A model generated the notes under the pieces. That model was not told where the DNA came from. It saw only the letters and a list, made by a program, of their open reading frames with translations, and ran no database searches. The translations under genes and the position numbers were made by a program. Source: Eublepharis macularius (taxonomy: Eukaryota > Chordata > Lepidosauria > Squamata > Eublepharidae). Taken from it: a stretch of 64,000 bases of DNA. Each line of letters opens with the position of its first letter. The stretch's first letter is position 1. The stretch covers positions 10,560,501-10,624,500 of the forward strand of contig NC_072805.1 in assembly GCF_028583425.1 (NCBI RefSeq). Reading direction: 5' to 3'. Below, one piece after another: positions 11,105 through 22,610 of the stretch.

Positions 11105-11420
11105 TGGACTAAAAGTTCAAGAGCAGCACTTTGATTTGACTTGGAAACATACTGGAAGCCAATTAAAATAATTTGGAACAGGTACTATATGCTCACTGTG
11201 GTATGTTTGTGGTAAACATCCTGGCTGCAGCATCTGGGCTCAGCTTCAGTTTCCAAGAGTTTTCATGGCAGGTCCATGAAGAATGTATTACAATAATAGT
11301 CTAATCTTTACATTATGAGAGCATGAATAACTGCAGTAAAATCATGTCTCTCTAGTAAGGGCACATTGGATGCAGCAGCTAAAGCTGTCAGAGGATGCTT
11401 TGGGCAACGGGTACCACGTA
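11105..11420 (-). mobile_element. L2/CR1-type LINE fragment
   Basis: Read on the minus strand this is a decayed piece of a LINE reverse transcriptase C-terminal region. The plus-strand phrases GAAGCCAATTAAAATAATTTGG, GTTTCCAAGAGTTTTCATGG and GTATTACAATAATAGTCTAAT parallel the corresponding part of the better preserved copy at 14943-15176. No open frame survives. Confidence 0.5.
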
Positions 11421-11424
11421 AGCA

Positions 11425-12685
11425 TGTAAAGATAAGGCCAGTTCACAAAACATTTCCAAACTGTGAGATGGACTCTTTCATGGGAGTGCTACCCTACCCA
11501 GCATAGGCAATAAACTACTCTCTAGGTTCAAAGACCATCTAACAGCCCTTCCGTTTTCTTCAGATTCCACTTAAGTTTATTAACTGTCTTGCAGGCCATT
11601 ACCAACTCCAGATACTGGTTCAGCACACCACCACATCTGACTCAAGGTTTACTCACCCAAGAAATAGAAAGGAATGTGATTCCTTGCCCAAGTGCCCTCC
11701 CTGTAACCTCTAATCAGCCAGTGAAGCAGAAGAAATGAAACCTATCAAATATAATTGATTAAGAGAAAACTTATCTTCCAAACAGAGACAATCAGTGGCT
11801 AGCCAGCTCAGAGATTGTAGCCAGCAAGAACTCCTTTAGGATCTTGTTCTGGAAAGTTGCTGGCTGGCTAAGTAAATTAGTCAATAGGAGCTTTACTATC
11901 TCCAAAAAATTCAGATAATATGCCTTCAGAAAACTTGGCTTCATGATGAGAATAGTTTGCATTACAGGAATGTAGTGTGCTTGAGATACAGCATTTAAAG
12001 CTTCTGAGAAAGGACAGAATAGCGGAGGAATTAGTACTCTTGTGTTTGTTTATATAGGCAACTGTATCAATGAACACCAGAGGAGCCAATTGTTTTGAAG
12101 CAAAGTGATCCAGATTTCCAAATCCTCTTTCTGAAATGGTCATATGGAAGGCACTTCTCAACTATAAATGTGTGTATATATTCCACAACAAGGAGCCAAG
12201 AGCTTCTACCCAGAGATTTTGGAGAAATTGGGACACACAATCTTTCTGAGCCTGCTATTAGAATGGATTATGCCATTTTAGGCTCCAAGCAGGTCAGATG
12301 GTGTACCTGTATCACGATCCGGGAGAAAATAATGGAAGGCATGATGACCCAGAATATGTCCAAAGAGAATGGTTCCTTTCCTTTCAGGAAGATTTTGTCC
12401 AATTATAAATGCAGCGGGTTGGATCCAACCCGATTTTTGCTGGGGGGAAAAAGAAAGGGGGGGGTCCTTCTTTGACCCCCAAGAAAGGCTACAGTGACCA
12501 TGGAACCTGTGTGAACAAAAGCCCTCTGGGCCAAGGGCTATAATAAGCAGGAGAAGAGGACATGCTTAAGTGAAAAATCTGGCTGTGTCTAACCCATTAT
12601 CAGTGCATTGCAATATCTCTCTGAAAGGTGAAATCCGCTTAATACTGTCCATTAACTTGATAAGGAAATACAGGAAAGCAAAGTA
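11425..12685. other. Unannotated stretch
   Basis: No gene or clear repeat. A poly-G tract near 12460 lies in a possible MITE fragment (GGTTGGATCCAACCCGATTT). Confidence 0.4.
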
Positions 12686-12689
12686 TAAG

Positions 12690-13440
12690 GCACACAAAAT
12701 AAATAATAAAGCAGAATCCAAAACAGAGTGACCTATGGTGTCCACTTGAGATGTTTATTAGCCCCATTCTTGTCTGATATTTATATTAATAATATTGATT
12801 ACATTATGTTAATAATTTTACAGAACACTTGTGGTGTCATTTAGTTCTTTCTTGTCTGCAATGGCTAATTAGATAAATTTCCAGTCTTAATGTATGCAGA
12901 TGATAATCACTTCTTTGTTGGTAACTAAGATGGGGTTAAGATGCTTTCTTAATGAATATAGAGCTATATGTAAGAGAAAACGGTAAATTCTAAGAAAACA
13001 AAAGTTGTCATGTTTAGTAAGAGAGCCACTCAATACAAACAACTAATTTATGATAAGCCAATCAAACTGGTAGGACATTTTTAATCTTTAGAGACTCTCT
13101 CTCTCTCTCTCATGAAACTTCTGTTTCTGGAAGAAACCTCTAGGTGCTCTTATCCTCCAAAACTCTGCTCGCCATCCTAAATTTTTACAGGGTGGAAAGG
13201 AATGTGTTTTGCCCAGCCATCGAAGCCCGAATTACTTATGCTGAATTGCAAAGCGCGCACACATACAAAAACCTCTGACTGATTTGGAGATCATGCAAAG
13301 CTAGACTTCTCTTAAATCTTCCTCAAGGAACCGGAGATGCTCTGCTTATAGCTGAGGTTAGGCTGCCTTCCATAGTGGTACAAAACTAAAGGTTATGCAT
13401 ATCCACAGGATAAAGCATTGTCAGACTCCAGTAAACTGCC
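12690..13440 (+). mobile_element. Heavily decayed non-LTR retrotransposon
   Basis: The plus strand near 12890-12930 reads MYADDNHFF, an RT catalytic motif of the YADD type. It is followed downstream by a KTKVVMFSKR-like segment normal for non-LTR RTs just after the motif. Stops interrupt every frame. Clade unclear; an R4/Dong-like or L2-like LINE is possible. Confidence 0.4.
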
Positions 13441-13901
13441 TTCCAAAATTTATGCTTGAACAAACAGCACCAAATAAGTGGATTAAGCAATGCGAAAACT
13501 TATTATCCTTTTATGGTATATCTATGGAAAGTCTGGGAATTTCAGAAATCTGTGCTTTTAAGAAGAACAGTTAGAGGCAAAATTTACTTTATGGAGCCTT
13601 ACAGCACTTTTTTTTTAAAAAAGTTGCCAATACTCATATATAAGGTTGCATTGATTTCCACCAATTCTCTACTCAGAACTTGGGAGAGCCCCTATCCCAG
13701 GTGCCATTACTCAGTACCACAAAAACACTCTGGGATTCTTAAAGAGATTTGCAGGTTAGTTAGAATTAGCTCTTCTCTTGATGGTGTCTGGAGAGTAAGA
13801 GCGCTCAGTTACACCCAGCATTTGGAACAGCAAAATTAAATATTTTATCTATCTTGAGAAACTTTGACAAAGTCCTGTATTAGAATACGTCTTCAGCTTA
13901 T

Positions 13902-14162
13902 CTAGATAGAAAGTACTCCCGAATTCCAGTAAAACTTCATGTTGGTATCTGTAGTCAATGGACAATTTAAAAGATTATGTCTCATATTGTGCCCAATATT
14001 CTGTGTGCAGGGACAGGTTTTTGAAAGATATCCTCTTTGGCAGACACTACCTTTGTATTGATCTGGATAAATGTGATAATTGCTGAGTATCTTTGTTTGC
14101 CTTGGCAGCTTATAAGATTTATGTGTGTCCAATTCATTGCTGTTCTCTGTTATGGAGCCCAT
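13902..14162 (-). mobile_element. LINE ORF C-terminal fragment (zinc-knuckle-like)
   Basis: An 86-codon minus-strand frame contains CPC, then two His and a Cys (CPCTQNIGHNMRHNLLNCPL), the pattern of the Cys/His motif found near the C-terminus of several LINE ORF2 proteins. Its orientation is opposite to the YADD piece at 12.9 kb, so it is a separate or inverted fragment. Tentative. Confidence 0.3.
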
Positions 14163-14834
14163 TTAACATAACTGTAAAGGCCAAAGTAGTAGTCTGAATA
14201 TTGTCCTCTTGTTATTGTCCACATTAGAACAGCCCCCTGGCTGTTGTTTTAATATGGGACATATGACTATTGGTGACTTGGGTTTTAAACAAACAAAAAG
14301 GATTGGTTGACTGACTGAAAAAGACAAAGCAGAGCCCTACAGTGCCCTATAGCACTGTGCCCCCAATACTACCTTCTCTAATCAGGTTGGAGCAGAACCA
14401 ACAGAGCATGGTGCCCCCAGCTTATGTAGACAGTCCATGGTCAGTGATAGCAAAAGCTGCAGGCAAATTTGGGCTCTCCCTGTCTTTCTCCCACTGTAGA
14501 TATTCCCCCCTTAAAAGATGCTTGCCGTTCACACCTCTTCAAAAGCCTTGACAAACAAGCAAGCCAGCCTTGCCGTTTCTCCCCCTTGCCACCTTTTCTG
14601 GGAGACCATTCCATAGAGCAGTAGCCATGATGGAAAAGGCCCGGACTCTGGACAGTGCCGGGCAGGCCACCCTAAATGATGAGATAGCCAACAAATGGCT
14701 GCCTAAGGATAGTAGTTGGCACACAGGGACATATGGAAGGAGACCGTCCTTCAAATATGCAGGTCCCAGGTTGTGAAGGACTTTAAAGATCATAACCAGC
14801 ACCTTGAATTGAACTTCTTCAGATACTGTAAAGA

Positions 14835-14950
14835 TACAGAGCTGTGACTCACGAAAGCTCATCCAGTGTCACAAATTTTGTTGGTTTTATAGGTGCTACT
14901 GGACTCTTGCTCTTTTCTACTGCTACAGACAGACTCACCCGGCTACCCCT
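14835..14950 (-). mobile_element. SINE (CCAGTAGCAC family)
   Basis: The reverse complement reads GGTAGCCGGGTGAGTCTGTC, then AAAAGAGCAAGAGTCCAGTAGC and ACGAAAGCTC-type text in order. This matches 54484-54605. Inserted in the L2-type LINE. Confidence 0.65.
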
Positions 14951-15181
14951 CTTGAATTGAACTTGCAGCCAATGTAGCTGTTTCAAATATGTTCCCAGCA
15001 GCTACCCCTGACAACAGTTGAGCCGCCACATTCTGGACCAATTGTAGTTTCTGGGTTGTCTTCAGGGGCAGCCCCATGTAGAGCACGTTGCAGTAATCCA
15101 ACTGTGAGATTACAGAAGCATGGATCGGTGTGGCTAGATAAACTGAGTCTAGGTAACGAGAAAGTTGACACACCACATGCA

Positions 15182-15425
15182 GCTAATAGAAGGCACTCTT
15201 GGCTACCATGAAAAATGAAATCTGGCCCTCAAGTCAGAGTTGACTTATGGTGATCCCAGTGGGGTTTTCATGTCAAAAAGACTAACAGAGGTGGTTTGCC
15301 ATTGCCTGCTTCTGCAATGCTGGTCTTTGTTGGAGGTCTCCCATCCAATTAGTAGCCAAGGTTGATCCTGCTTAGCTTCTGAGATCTGACAACATCAGGC
15401 TAGCCTGGCCTATCTAAGTCAGGGT
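15182..15425 (-). mobile_element. 5S rRNA-derived SINE
   Basis: The reverse complement has the 5S-like head (GATCTCAGAAGCTAAGCAGG, then TTGGATGGGAGACC-type text) followed by the GGCAAACCACCTCTGTTAG body and a BovB-like tail. It interrupts the LINE at 14539-15770, so it is younger than that LINE. Confidence 0.8.
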
Positions 15426-15770
15426 TTTGGCTAGTATGCCAACCTGCTTTTCAAAGGGCAAGGCAGGCACATTCCCCAAGCACTTAACCTGCTCTGAAAA
15501 AGCCAGCCCCATTCCATCTAGAAAAAGTGGATTCAACCCCTCTAGAATATCAGCCTTTCTGACCGGCATTTTGTCTAGATTCAGATCCAACTTATTCTGC
15601 CTTAGCCACCTGACCACAGCCTCAGACCACTGGTTCAGAACCAAGATGGAGGCATCTGGAGGACTGGATACTGAAATATAGAGCTGAGCATCATCGGTAT
15701 ATGGATGATACCCAAACCCAAACTCTTTGATTTTTAACTGCCTCTTTTCCAAATTACACTGGGACACATT

Positions 15771-16190
15771 TGATCACAAACATACTGAGAATGAACTCTG
15801 ATTTGCTTTCTAGAAAAATGTGTTTGTATTCAAAGTCTGCCACAGCTACCACTAACAGTTCCAGTGGAATATATAAAAGCAGCAGTAATAACAAAGATTA
15901 ATAGAGGGGAAATGAGAAAATATATCTAACTCACAGGAAATCCTGCAAGCAGAAGCAAAACATTAGTTAGTCCTTTAGCTTCAAGCACACCCACTAGTAG
16001 ATTTTATAAAGCGGTTAAAAGATGCCTTTGAACCCCAAAATCACCGTGCTCCAAACATTTATTTATTCATCCATCGCATTTGTGTCATCTTCTTTCTCAA
16101 GAAGCGCAGGCCAATGTGCAGGGGCTATTATTATCTTCACTTTTCCCCATGGAAATTGATCCCAAAATTGTTATTAGCTTCACTAGGCCA
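15771..16190. other. Unannotated stretch
   Basis: AT-rich; nothing recognised. Confidence 0.4.
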
Positions 16191-16195
16191 AACAG

Positions 16196-16405
16196 ACCCT
16201 AGCCTGGATAACCCAGGTGAGCCTGTTCTCATCAGATTTCAGAAGCTAAGCAGGGTTGGCCTTGGTTATTAATTGGATGGGAGACTTCCAACGAAGACCA
16301 AGGCGGCAGAGGCTGGCAATGGCAAATGACCTCTGTTAATCTCTTGCCATGAAAACCCCACCAGGAGTCACCCTAAGTCAGCTATGACTTGATGGCACTC
16401 TCCCT
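16196..16405 (+). mobile_element. 5S rRNA-derived SINE
   Basis: GCCTGTTCTCATCAGATTTC, AGAAGCTAAGCAGGGTTGG and AATTGGATGGGAGACTTCC follow the 5S rRNA order. The body is GGCAATGGCAAATGACCTCT and the tail is AGTCAGCTATGACTTGATGG, close to the BovB 3' end at 43112-43134. It is a transposed SINE: the 5S-like part is diverged and no pol III terminator cluster follows it as in a real 5S gene. Confidence 0.85.
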
Positions 16406-17092
16406 GACCAGGCAAAACAGACTGGTACCTGTGCTCAGGGCATTCCATTTCTATGGGGGCAATAATGCAGAAAGAAAGGGTTAAATCAAGGTCCCTGGCC
16501 TTGATTTCTATTGCTCCCAAGTATTTTTTTTTAAATATTAAAGACTGTGAAATCTAATCATGGCTCTCCCACATAACATGCCATGTGCCATGACGTTGAG
16601 CTTACAAGAGATTGACTAGGCCAACTGAATGTTCGGTGGGGCAAGTATTCCTTTGGCAATTATTTCAGTGCCCTCAAATGTACAGTTGAACAAATATGCC
16701 AAGCGAATATCTGAACGTATGAAGATCTGGCACAGCTCTAAAAAGTAAGTTAATACTGTAGCGATCTTTGATGTCGGTGAGTGGTGGGAACCACACTATG
16801 TTAGCCGACCCTCCAGTATCACCCTCCCACTGACCTTGCTGGATGTTTCTATAGTCAGGCTGGAAGTGAGTGGAGGCGCTGCACTTGGGAAAGGGGGAAG
16901 TATGGCCTGATTGGGAAGAAAAGCCCTCGGAGGGAGGAAGAGAGAGGAACAGGGCGAGGCTGCACAGGGTGCTGGGGAAGCAACCTGCCTTCTGGATCTT
17001 CCTCAGCTTCTTCCTCAAAGGCAGCATAAGCCACAGCTGAGGGCAGTCCCTGGAGGATTTCTGAGTTTGGCCAAGGCAGCGAATATCCCAGA
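16406..17092. other. Unannotated stretch
   Basis: No gene seen. Minus-strand ORFs of 88 and 117 codons near 16674-17121 overlap in different frames and show no motif. Confidence 0.4.
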
Positions 17093-17155
17093 GGGGTAGC
17101 CCTATTAGTCTGCCGGAGCAAAACAGAAGAGAAGTCCAGTGGCGCCTGAAAGACT
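17093..17155 (+). repeat. SINE fragment (CCAGTAGCAC family)
   Basis: GAGGGGTAGCCCTATTAGTC, then AGAAGTCCAGTGGCGCCTGA, is a short diverged copy of the family at 54484-54605. Confidence 0.55.
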
Positions 17156-18220
17156 AAGGGACAACGCCTCCCTCAAGCATCCTCTGGAAAGATGCACAGC
17201 ATGAGGCCACACTGCAGGACAGAGGACACCATTAAATTCTTCTTTTCCTCAAAGAAGGGGCTGCCTGGGAAGCTACTCTAATGGCAGGACTATAGATGCT
17301 GGACAATCTGGCAAGTGCTCTTAGGCTCTTTTTCAATTCCTCATGGACAAGGTCGAGGGTGTCCAGGGGATTTGTTGGCTAGAGCTGCCACTGCTGCACC
17401 TGAGTCCTGTCAGGGCACCAGAAGAATACCGCAGTGAGACACTGAAGCATTCTGCGAGGAAATTATACTATAGATCACTAAACTTTAAAGGGCTGAGCTA
17501 GTGAGGCTCCTTCATTGTGAGGATCTAGAATCTGAATCTGTTCCATAAGGCTCAATGAAAAGAATGACCTTGTAGTTCCAGTTGGATTCTACACTTGTTG
17601 CCCTAAAGTACTTCCAGTTTGAATAAAATGCAACTTCCTTCTGCACTCCAAATCCAGAACTCCAGTTCTGCCTGTGCGAAGATTTTTATCCGATGGGCAA
17701 TGAAAACCTTTTTATTGAAGCTGGAGGAATGATTAACAGACTGCATGATGCGGTGGCAAGCTCTTGGATTTCCCTTCCACCCCCCTCTTCTGGAATGCTG
17801 TTTGATGGGTTCCCACCTTCTCCTTAAACAAGCAAGGCTGTTCAGAAGAAGGTAGTGATCAGAAAGGAGTCAAAATGAATGGACACAACTGGCTAGCCTC
17901 AAAATATCTTAAGTTACTACAGAGAAGTTCACAGGCCGTTGGGGGGCTTCATTTTAGGAACTGTGTTTTCCAGAGCCGGTTGGAAGTATTCTGTCGTTTC
18001 AAACAAGGTACACTGGTGAAAGGTACATCCCATTGTTGTCCGTACTACCACAGGTCCAGAAGATGACATCAGTGACTTTCCTTGCAGCAGATGGTTGGGG
18101 GAGCCAATCCCTATGAACAGCCTCCCCCCCCCCACACACACACAAGCAACGGGGAGTGATGGAGCAGGGATTCATTTCAGGGCTCCTTTGCAGCTAGCCC
18201 CACGCAGGGCTTGAATCTCC
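17156..18220. other. Unannotated stretch
   Basis: No gene seen. A poly-C run followed by a CA repeat lies at about 18122-18145. Confidence 0.4.
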
Positions 18221-18225
18221 AAATG

Positions 18226-18445
18226 GAAATCTGGCCTCACTAGGTGGTGATGGAGAGTCCCCTCAAGGCATAGCTTACTTATGGTGAGTCCTGGTGGGGC
18301 TTTCATGGCAAAAGATAAACAGAGGTGGTTTGCTTCTGCAACCCTAGTCTTTGTTGAAGGTCTCCCATCCAATTACTAACCAAGGCCAACCCTGCTTAGC
18401 TTTTGAGATCTGATGAGGTCAGGTTCACTTGGGCTATCTAGACCA
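18226..18445 (-). mobile_element. 5S rRNA-derived SINE
   Basis: The reverse complement shows AAAAGCTAAGCAGGGTTGGC, TTGGATGGGAGACCTTC and an AACCACCTCTGTTTATC body. Same family and orientation as 15182-15425. Confidence 0.8.
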
Positions 18446-19231
18446 GGGTGGCCTCAAAGACAAGTGGGGAAATTAAGACAAGGAAAGACACATAAGTGGA
18501 CACACAAGTTTTTTAAAACTGGGAGATCTAAGCCAAAGAGTCCAAAGAGGGGGCAGAATTTGACATGTTGTTTTGGCAATTGCCAGCCAAATTATCTGCT
18601 GCTGGCTTCTCCTTGTTATTGCAAAAGAATCTAACAGCCCCATGGCCATGACCTCATCCTGATTCATTCATTCATATGACCTCCTGAAGCTCTTGAACAA
18701 GCTTGTGCCGCACAAGAAACCGTTTTATTGTTACATGTGAATACTGACTAATGCAATACTGGCATTTCAGATGGGAACCCTGTGATTAAGCTGTGCCAAG
18801 AAAATTTTAAAAAATTATATAAGATGAGGTACGTATGTTTTACATGCAGCAACGTACAATTACAGCTGATTCTACTTAAATAATAGCAAATAATAAAAAC
18901 ATACAGAGCAGTTAATAAATGAGAATATTGTCCTGTGGTAACTTGTCAAACGTAATATCCCATCAGATGGAAAAATCAGACAATTTTCCCTGGAGCCACC
19001 GTGAAGAAGGGAACACTCCTGTCCATTTACCCCTTCCAAGAACACACTATCAAAGCAAGTGACAAGAAAATCTTTCAATAACGCCTTAACTTTTGAAATT
19101 CTAGTATAAATATTTCATGTCACAGACCTAATAGTTTATGGAAGTGTTGCTTCAAATCCTTTTTTAAAACCCACCTTTTCTGCAAATCTCTGTGAGAAAA
19201 GTGGCATGTTTTCACGTTGCAGCTAATTTAT
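18446..19231. other. Unannotated stretch
   Basis: Nothing recognised apart from short, unsupported ORFs. Confidence 0.4.
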
Positions 19232-19345
19232 AGTTGACTGCCCGTGGGCTTTTCAAGACGAGAGATGAGCAGGGGCGGTTTGCCATTGCATACCCTGGCC
19301 AACTCTGCTTAGCTTCTGAGATCTGACAAGATTGGCCATCCAGAA
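19232..19345 (-). repeat. 5S-derived SINE, internally deleted
   Basis: TTTGCCATTGCATACCCTGG, then CAACTCTGCTTAGCTTCTGA and GATCTGACAAGATTGGCC (minus-strand 5S head), with the middle of the element missing. Confidence 0.6.
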
Positions 19346-19732
19346 AGGGGAGTCTTTATACTAAATGAAGAAGACCTGGGATTCATATTGGGCAACCAGT
19401 TTATTAAGGGGGGCAATTAACAAACAACATATACTGAAGTTTTATTGCGCTTTTTCCAGTCTCTAAGTATGTAATGTGTGATTCTCTATGTAAGCATCAG
19501 AGTTTTTCTGAGTCTAAGTTAAGTCTCACCATCAAGATGTATTAGCCAGCTATTTAGCTATTCTTTATTTTCTCACCAATGTACCTTTTACCCTAATATG
19601 TAGTAAAATATTTTTCTAGAGCTAAATACTGGAGTCTGTTCTTATTATATTCTAATGGACAATAATCTGCTCTGCTAATTAAAACCCCTACAATAACGCT
19701 GCAAAGGACTGCACTATCAGTCATTATTAATA

Positions 19733-20190
19733 GGGGTGTACTCCCAAAAAATATTCGGCTTTCCTGCTTCGGGTTTACCCAAAATGGGAAAAAGCTTCGG
19801 AAAAACCTGAAATCCGAAGCGGCATGCTGCTTCGGATTTAGGTTTCTAAATCGCTTTGGTATGCTCTGTAAAGATTCAGAGCATACTGAAGTGATGGGGG
19901 AGGGGGAGGCCCACCCCACCTTTAAATTTCCACCTGGCCTTAAACCCCCCCCCCACTTAACTGGCCAGGCGGAAGGCTAGAGCCTCCGGTGCGCTGGCCA
20001 GCTGGCTGGCGGAGAAGGCCTTCTCTGCTGCCGCTGCTGTGGCCTGCTGGCCAGCGTGGCCAAATAAGCAGAAGGCCTTCCCACTGCCACCATGCAGCCA
20101 TGGCCAGCGTGGCCAGCTGGTTGGCAGAGAGGGCTATCGCCGCTGGAGGCCAGTGAGGAGGCAGGAGGGCCACCTCCTCCAGCACGGTGC
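19733..20190. mobile_element. Non-autonomous hAT-like element, one end
   Basis: It begins AGGGGTGTACTCCC, a variant of the AGGGGTGTGCA terminus at 5353. Short inverted motifs (CCGAAGC/GCTTCGG) follow, then a GC-rich interior with repeated GCTGGCCAGC-type palindromes. The opposite terminus is not found before the SINE at 20195. Confidence 0.4.
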
Positions 20191-20194
20191 CAGG

Positions 20195-20435
20195 TTATTT
20201 TACTTTTATATATTGATTTCCTTTATACCTCAACTTACCATCCAATGCAGACCTGAAGTGGCTTATAGTGTTCTCCTCTCCTCCATTTATCTTTACAACA
20301 ACCCTATGAGGTAGGTTATGTTGAAAGAATGATGGCCCAATGTCACCCAGCAAACTTCCATGGCTGAGTGGGGATTTGAACCTGAGACTCCCCGATTCTA
20401 GTCTGACATTCCTACCACCACACCACACCACACTG
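20195..20435 (-). mobile_element. tRNA-derived SINE (GTGTGGTGG head family)
   Basis: The reverse complement has a tRNA-like head (GTGTGGTGTGGTGGTAGG, then box B-like GGTTCAAATCC) and the body phrases CATTGGGCCATC and CATAGGGTTGTTG. Copies also lie near 28.0, 33.5, 44.6 and 62.0 kb. It ends in an A/T-rich 3' segment. Confidence 0.75.
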
Positions 20436-20930
20436 TATGTAGCTGTTAATTAAACTATACCAATAGACAAGACTAGATATTTCACTGCTTCCTCAATCTC
20501 CCCATAAATTCAGGGCTATTTTTCCTTTACACATTTAGCTGCCAAGATTGCTTTATTGAGGAGAACATCCTCTCCTCTCTTCCCAACACCTTTGATCTCA
20601 ACGGTGTTGGGAATAAAGTATGCTCACCACCATTCCACGTAGGGACATGATGCACAAAAGGCAAGCTTGCACATGTGTATCCCTAACTGGATAGTGCAAC
20701 TCAGAATATTGCATGGAGAAATACTTGTAACAAATATGTTTCCCTGCCAGTAGTGGAGGCCAAGCAGAAAACCCATTTCCAAAGCTAAAATCCTGGCTAT
20801 TGGGGAGCATGGATTCCACCCCCCACCCCCCAATTTCCTTTACCAGCCCAAAAGCTGATTGGTGGGCAATGATGATGATGATGATATAAGACTCTTTGTG
20901 AACATCTCTGATGAGGACCCACTTGTTTAG
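20436..20930. other. Unannotated stretch
   Basis: No gene. A short GAT repeat is at about 20869-20885. Confidence 0.4.
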
Positions 20931-21140
20931 GGTGAGCCGTGGCTCAGCAGTTGAGCATCTGCTTGCATGCCGAAGGTTCCATGTCCAATCTCCAGCATCT
21001 CCAGTTAAAAAGGACCAGGCAGCAGGTGATGTGAAAGGCCTGAGACCCTGGAGAGCTGCTGCCAGTCTGAGTAGACATTTCTGACTTTGCTGGACCAAGG
21101 GTCTAATTCAGCATAAGGCAGGTTCATGTGTGTACATACC
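20931..21140 (+). mobile_element. tRNA-derived SINE
   Basis: Same family as 7388-7600: GTGGCTCAGCAGTTGAGCATC head, CCAGCATCTCCAGTTAAAAA, AGACCCTGGAGAGCTGCTGC, AGTAGACATTTCTGACTTTG and ATAAGGCAGGTTCATGTG in order. Confidence 0.8.
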
Positions 21141-21840
21141 ATCGATATGCTCAACCGCATCCAAGGGTAAACAGAGGCATACATCGTTTCAGTAGTGCGT
21201 TAACTGCAGAAGAAAATTCAGCACCTTTGCAACACCCATAAAGTCTTCGGTTTGGCCCCAAAGGAAACATGTTCTTCTTGTTTTAGGGTGGAACTTGGAT
21301 CTGCGTATTGCTGATTGGTTAGCCCTTCTGTCAGTCGCAAAAACCCCTTCCTGCTTTTATCAGAGCTGATTTCAGTCCTTAAATAAACATGGAAAGGTTT
21401 TTTAAAAAAATAAAGCACAAAACAAATGTTGGAGTAGATAGATTTGATGAGCGCTTGGGGGAAAGATGGAAATAAAGCATTCTTCTCATCCAATGCAGGG
21501 AGGAGGACATTTCCAATCCACAGGATGTGCGTGAGGAGAGCTTATCCTGCAGCTGAAAAACCCACACCCGTTTTTCTTTGAAGGTGCATCTGTCTTCACC
21601 TTAAATCCTCAAAATGCTTGTCGTGCCCAAGGAACATACCGAACACTTTGCTAACACTTGGCTTTCGGCTCAGGGTTTCGTCTCCTTAATCTGCTCAGGT
21701 TTATGAAATGCTCGTCTGATTGCATACCTCAGTATCAGAATTCATCCTGTTCAGATCTAGTAAGTCATCAATTCATATTGCACATTTAATGCTGTCCCCT
21801 TCCTCCCTGAAATAGTAAAGTGCATCAGTTTGGTTATAAG
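21141..21840. other. Unannotated stretch
   Basis: No gene or clear repeat. Confidence 0.4.
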
Positions 21841-22090
21841 CAGGGCTTTTTTTCAGCTGGAACTCGGTGGAACAGAGTTCCGGAACCTCTTGAAAATGGT
21901 CACATGGCTGGTGGCCCCGCCCCCTGATCTCCAGACAGAGGGGAGTTTAGCTTGCCTTCCGCGCCGCCAAGCAGGGCGGAGGGCAATCTCAACTCCCCTC
22001 TGTCTGGAGATCAGGGGGCAGGGCCACCAGCCATGTGACCACTTTCTCCGAGGGCAACCCACTGAGTTCCACCACCTCTTTTCCCAGGTT
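21841..22090. mobile_element. hAT fold-back MITE, 3' end truncated
   Basis: It starts CAGGGCTTTTTTTCAGCTGG and is nearly identical to the complete element at 32760-33019. The arms (GATCTCCAGACAGAGGGGAG and its complement) form a long hairpin. It breaks off after CACCTCTTTTCCCAGG without the final AAAAAAAGCCCTG, so the right terminus is lost. Confidence 0.8.
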
Positions 22091-22426
22091 TTCTAGGTTT
22101 CTCTACCTGTCCTTGTCTATAATTAAGGTGAGCAAATCAAAATGCAAGTTTAAATCCACCAGCAAATTATATCTTTTGGGTGTTTTTTGAAATGGCTCAT
22201 CTTCCACGTCAACTTTGAGTGGATTCTCAGTTAAGTCAGAGGTTTGTTCTGAACATTGAAGAAGAGTGAAAAATCAGTTATCTATTTATATAAAGAAGTA
22301 GGGTTTGGGTGTTGTTAGACGTACACAGACTTGTCAACCAATTTGCTGAAAATGGTTTACATTCACATTTTTGCAGTTCCAGATAGGCAACAAATACAGG
22401 TTTATCACCCCATATATGGCTGACGG

Positions 22427-22610
22427 GGAGGGAAGATGGCATAGTATAGCCCAATCTCACCAGATTTTGGAAGCTAAGCAAGGTTGGTAATTGGATGGGG
22501 GACCACCGAGGAAGATTTTGCAGAGGAAGGCAATGGAAAACCACCTCTGCTTCTCTCTTTCCAACACCTTGTTGGGGGTTACCATAAATTGATGGCATAT
22601 ACATACATTC
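22427..22610 (+). mobile_element. 5S rRNA-derived SINE
   Basis: CAATCTCACCAGATTTTGG, AAGCTAAGCAAGGTTGG, AATTGGATGGGGGACC and GGCAATGGAAAACCACCTCT in order. A diverged copy of the family at 16196-16405. Confidence 0.75.

Larger units (their letters stand above)
14539..15770 (-). mobile_element. L2/CR1-type LINE RT fragment, interrupted twice
   Basis: Three collinear minus-strand pieces of one reverse transcriptase. At 15767-15414 is YTDDAQLYISV (the YADD-type site) and LDLNLDKMPV. At 15176-14943 is SQLDYCNVLYMGLPLKTTQK. At 14862-14539 is VLVMIFKVLHNLGPAYLKDG, then ATALWNGLPEKV. These are in the order expected for the L2/CR1 clade from palm domain to C-terminus. A 5S-derived SINE (15182-15425) and another SINE (about 14835-14950) sit between the pieces. 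Frames are shifted and no intact ORF remains. It is truncated at the 5' end, as usual for LINEs. Confidence 0.7.

Noticed and set aside
16196..16320. 5S rRNA gene
   Set aside because: Only part of the 5S sequence is present and diverged, followed by a SINE body and BovB-like tail; five further copies show the same fusion.
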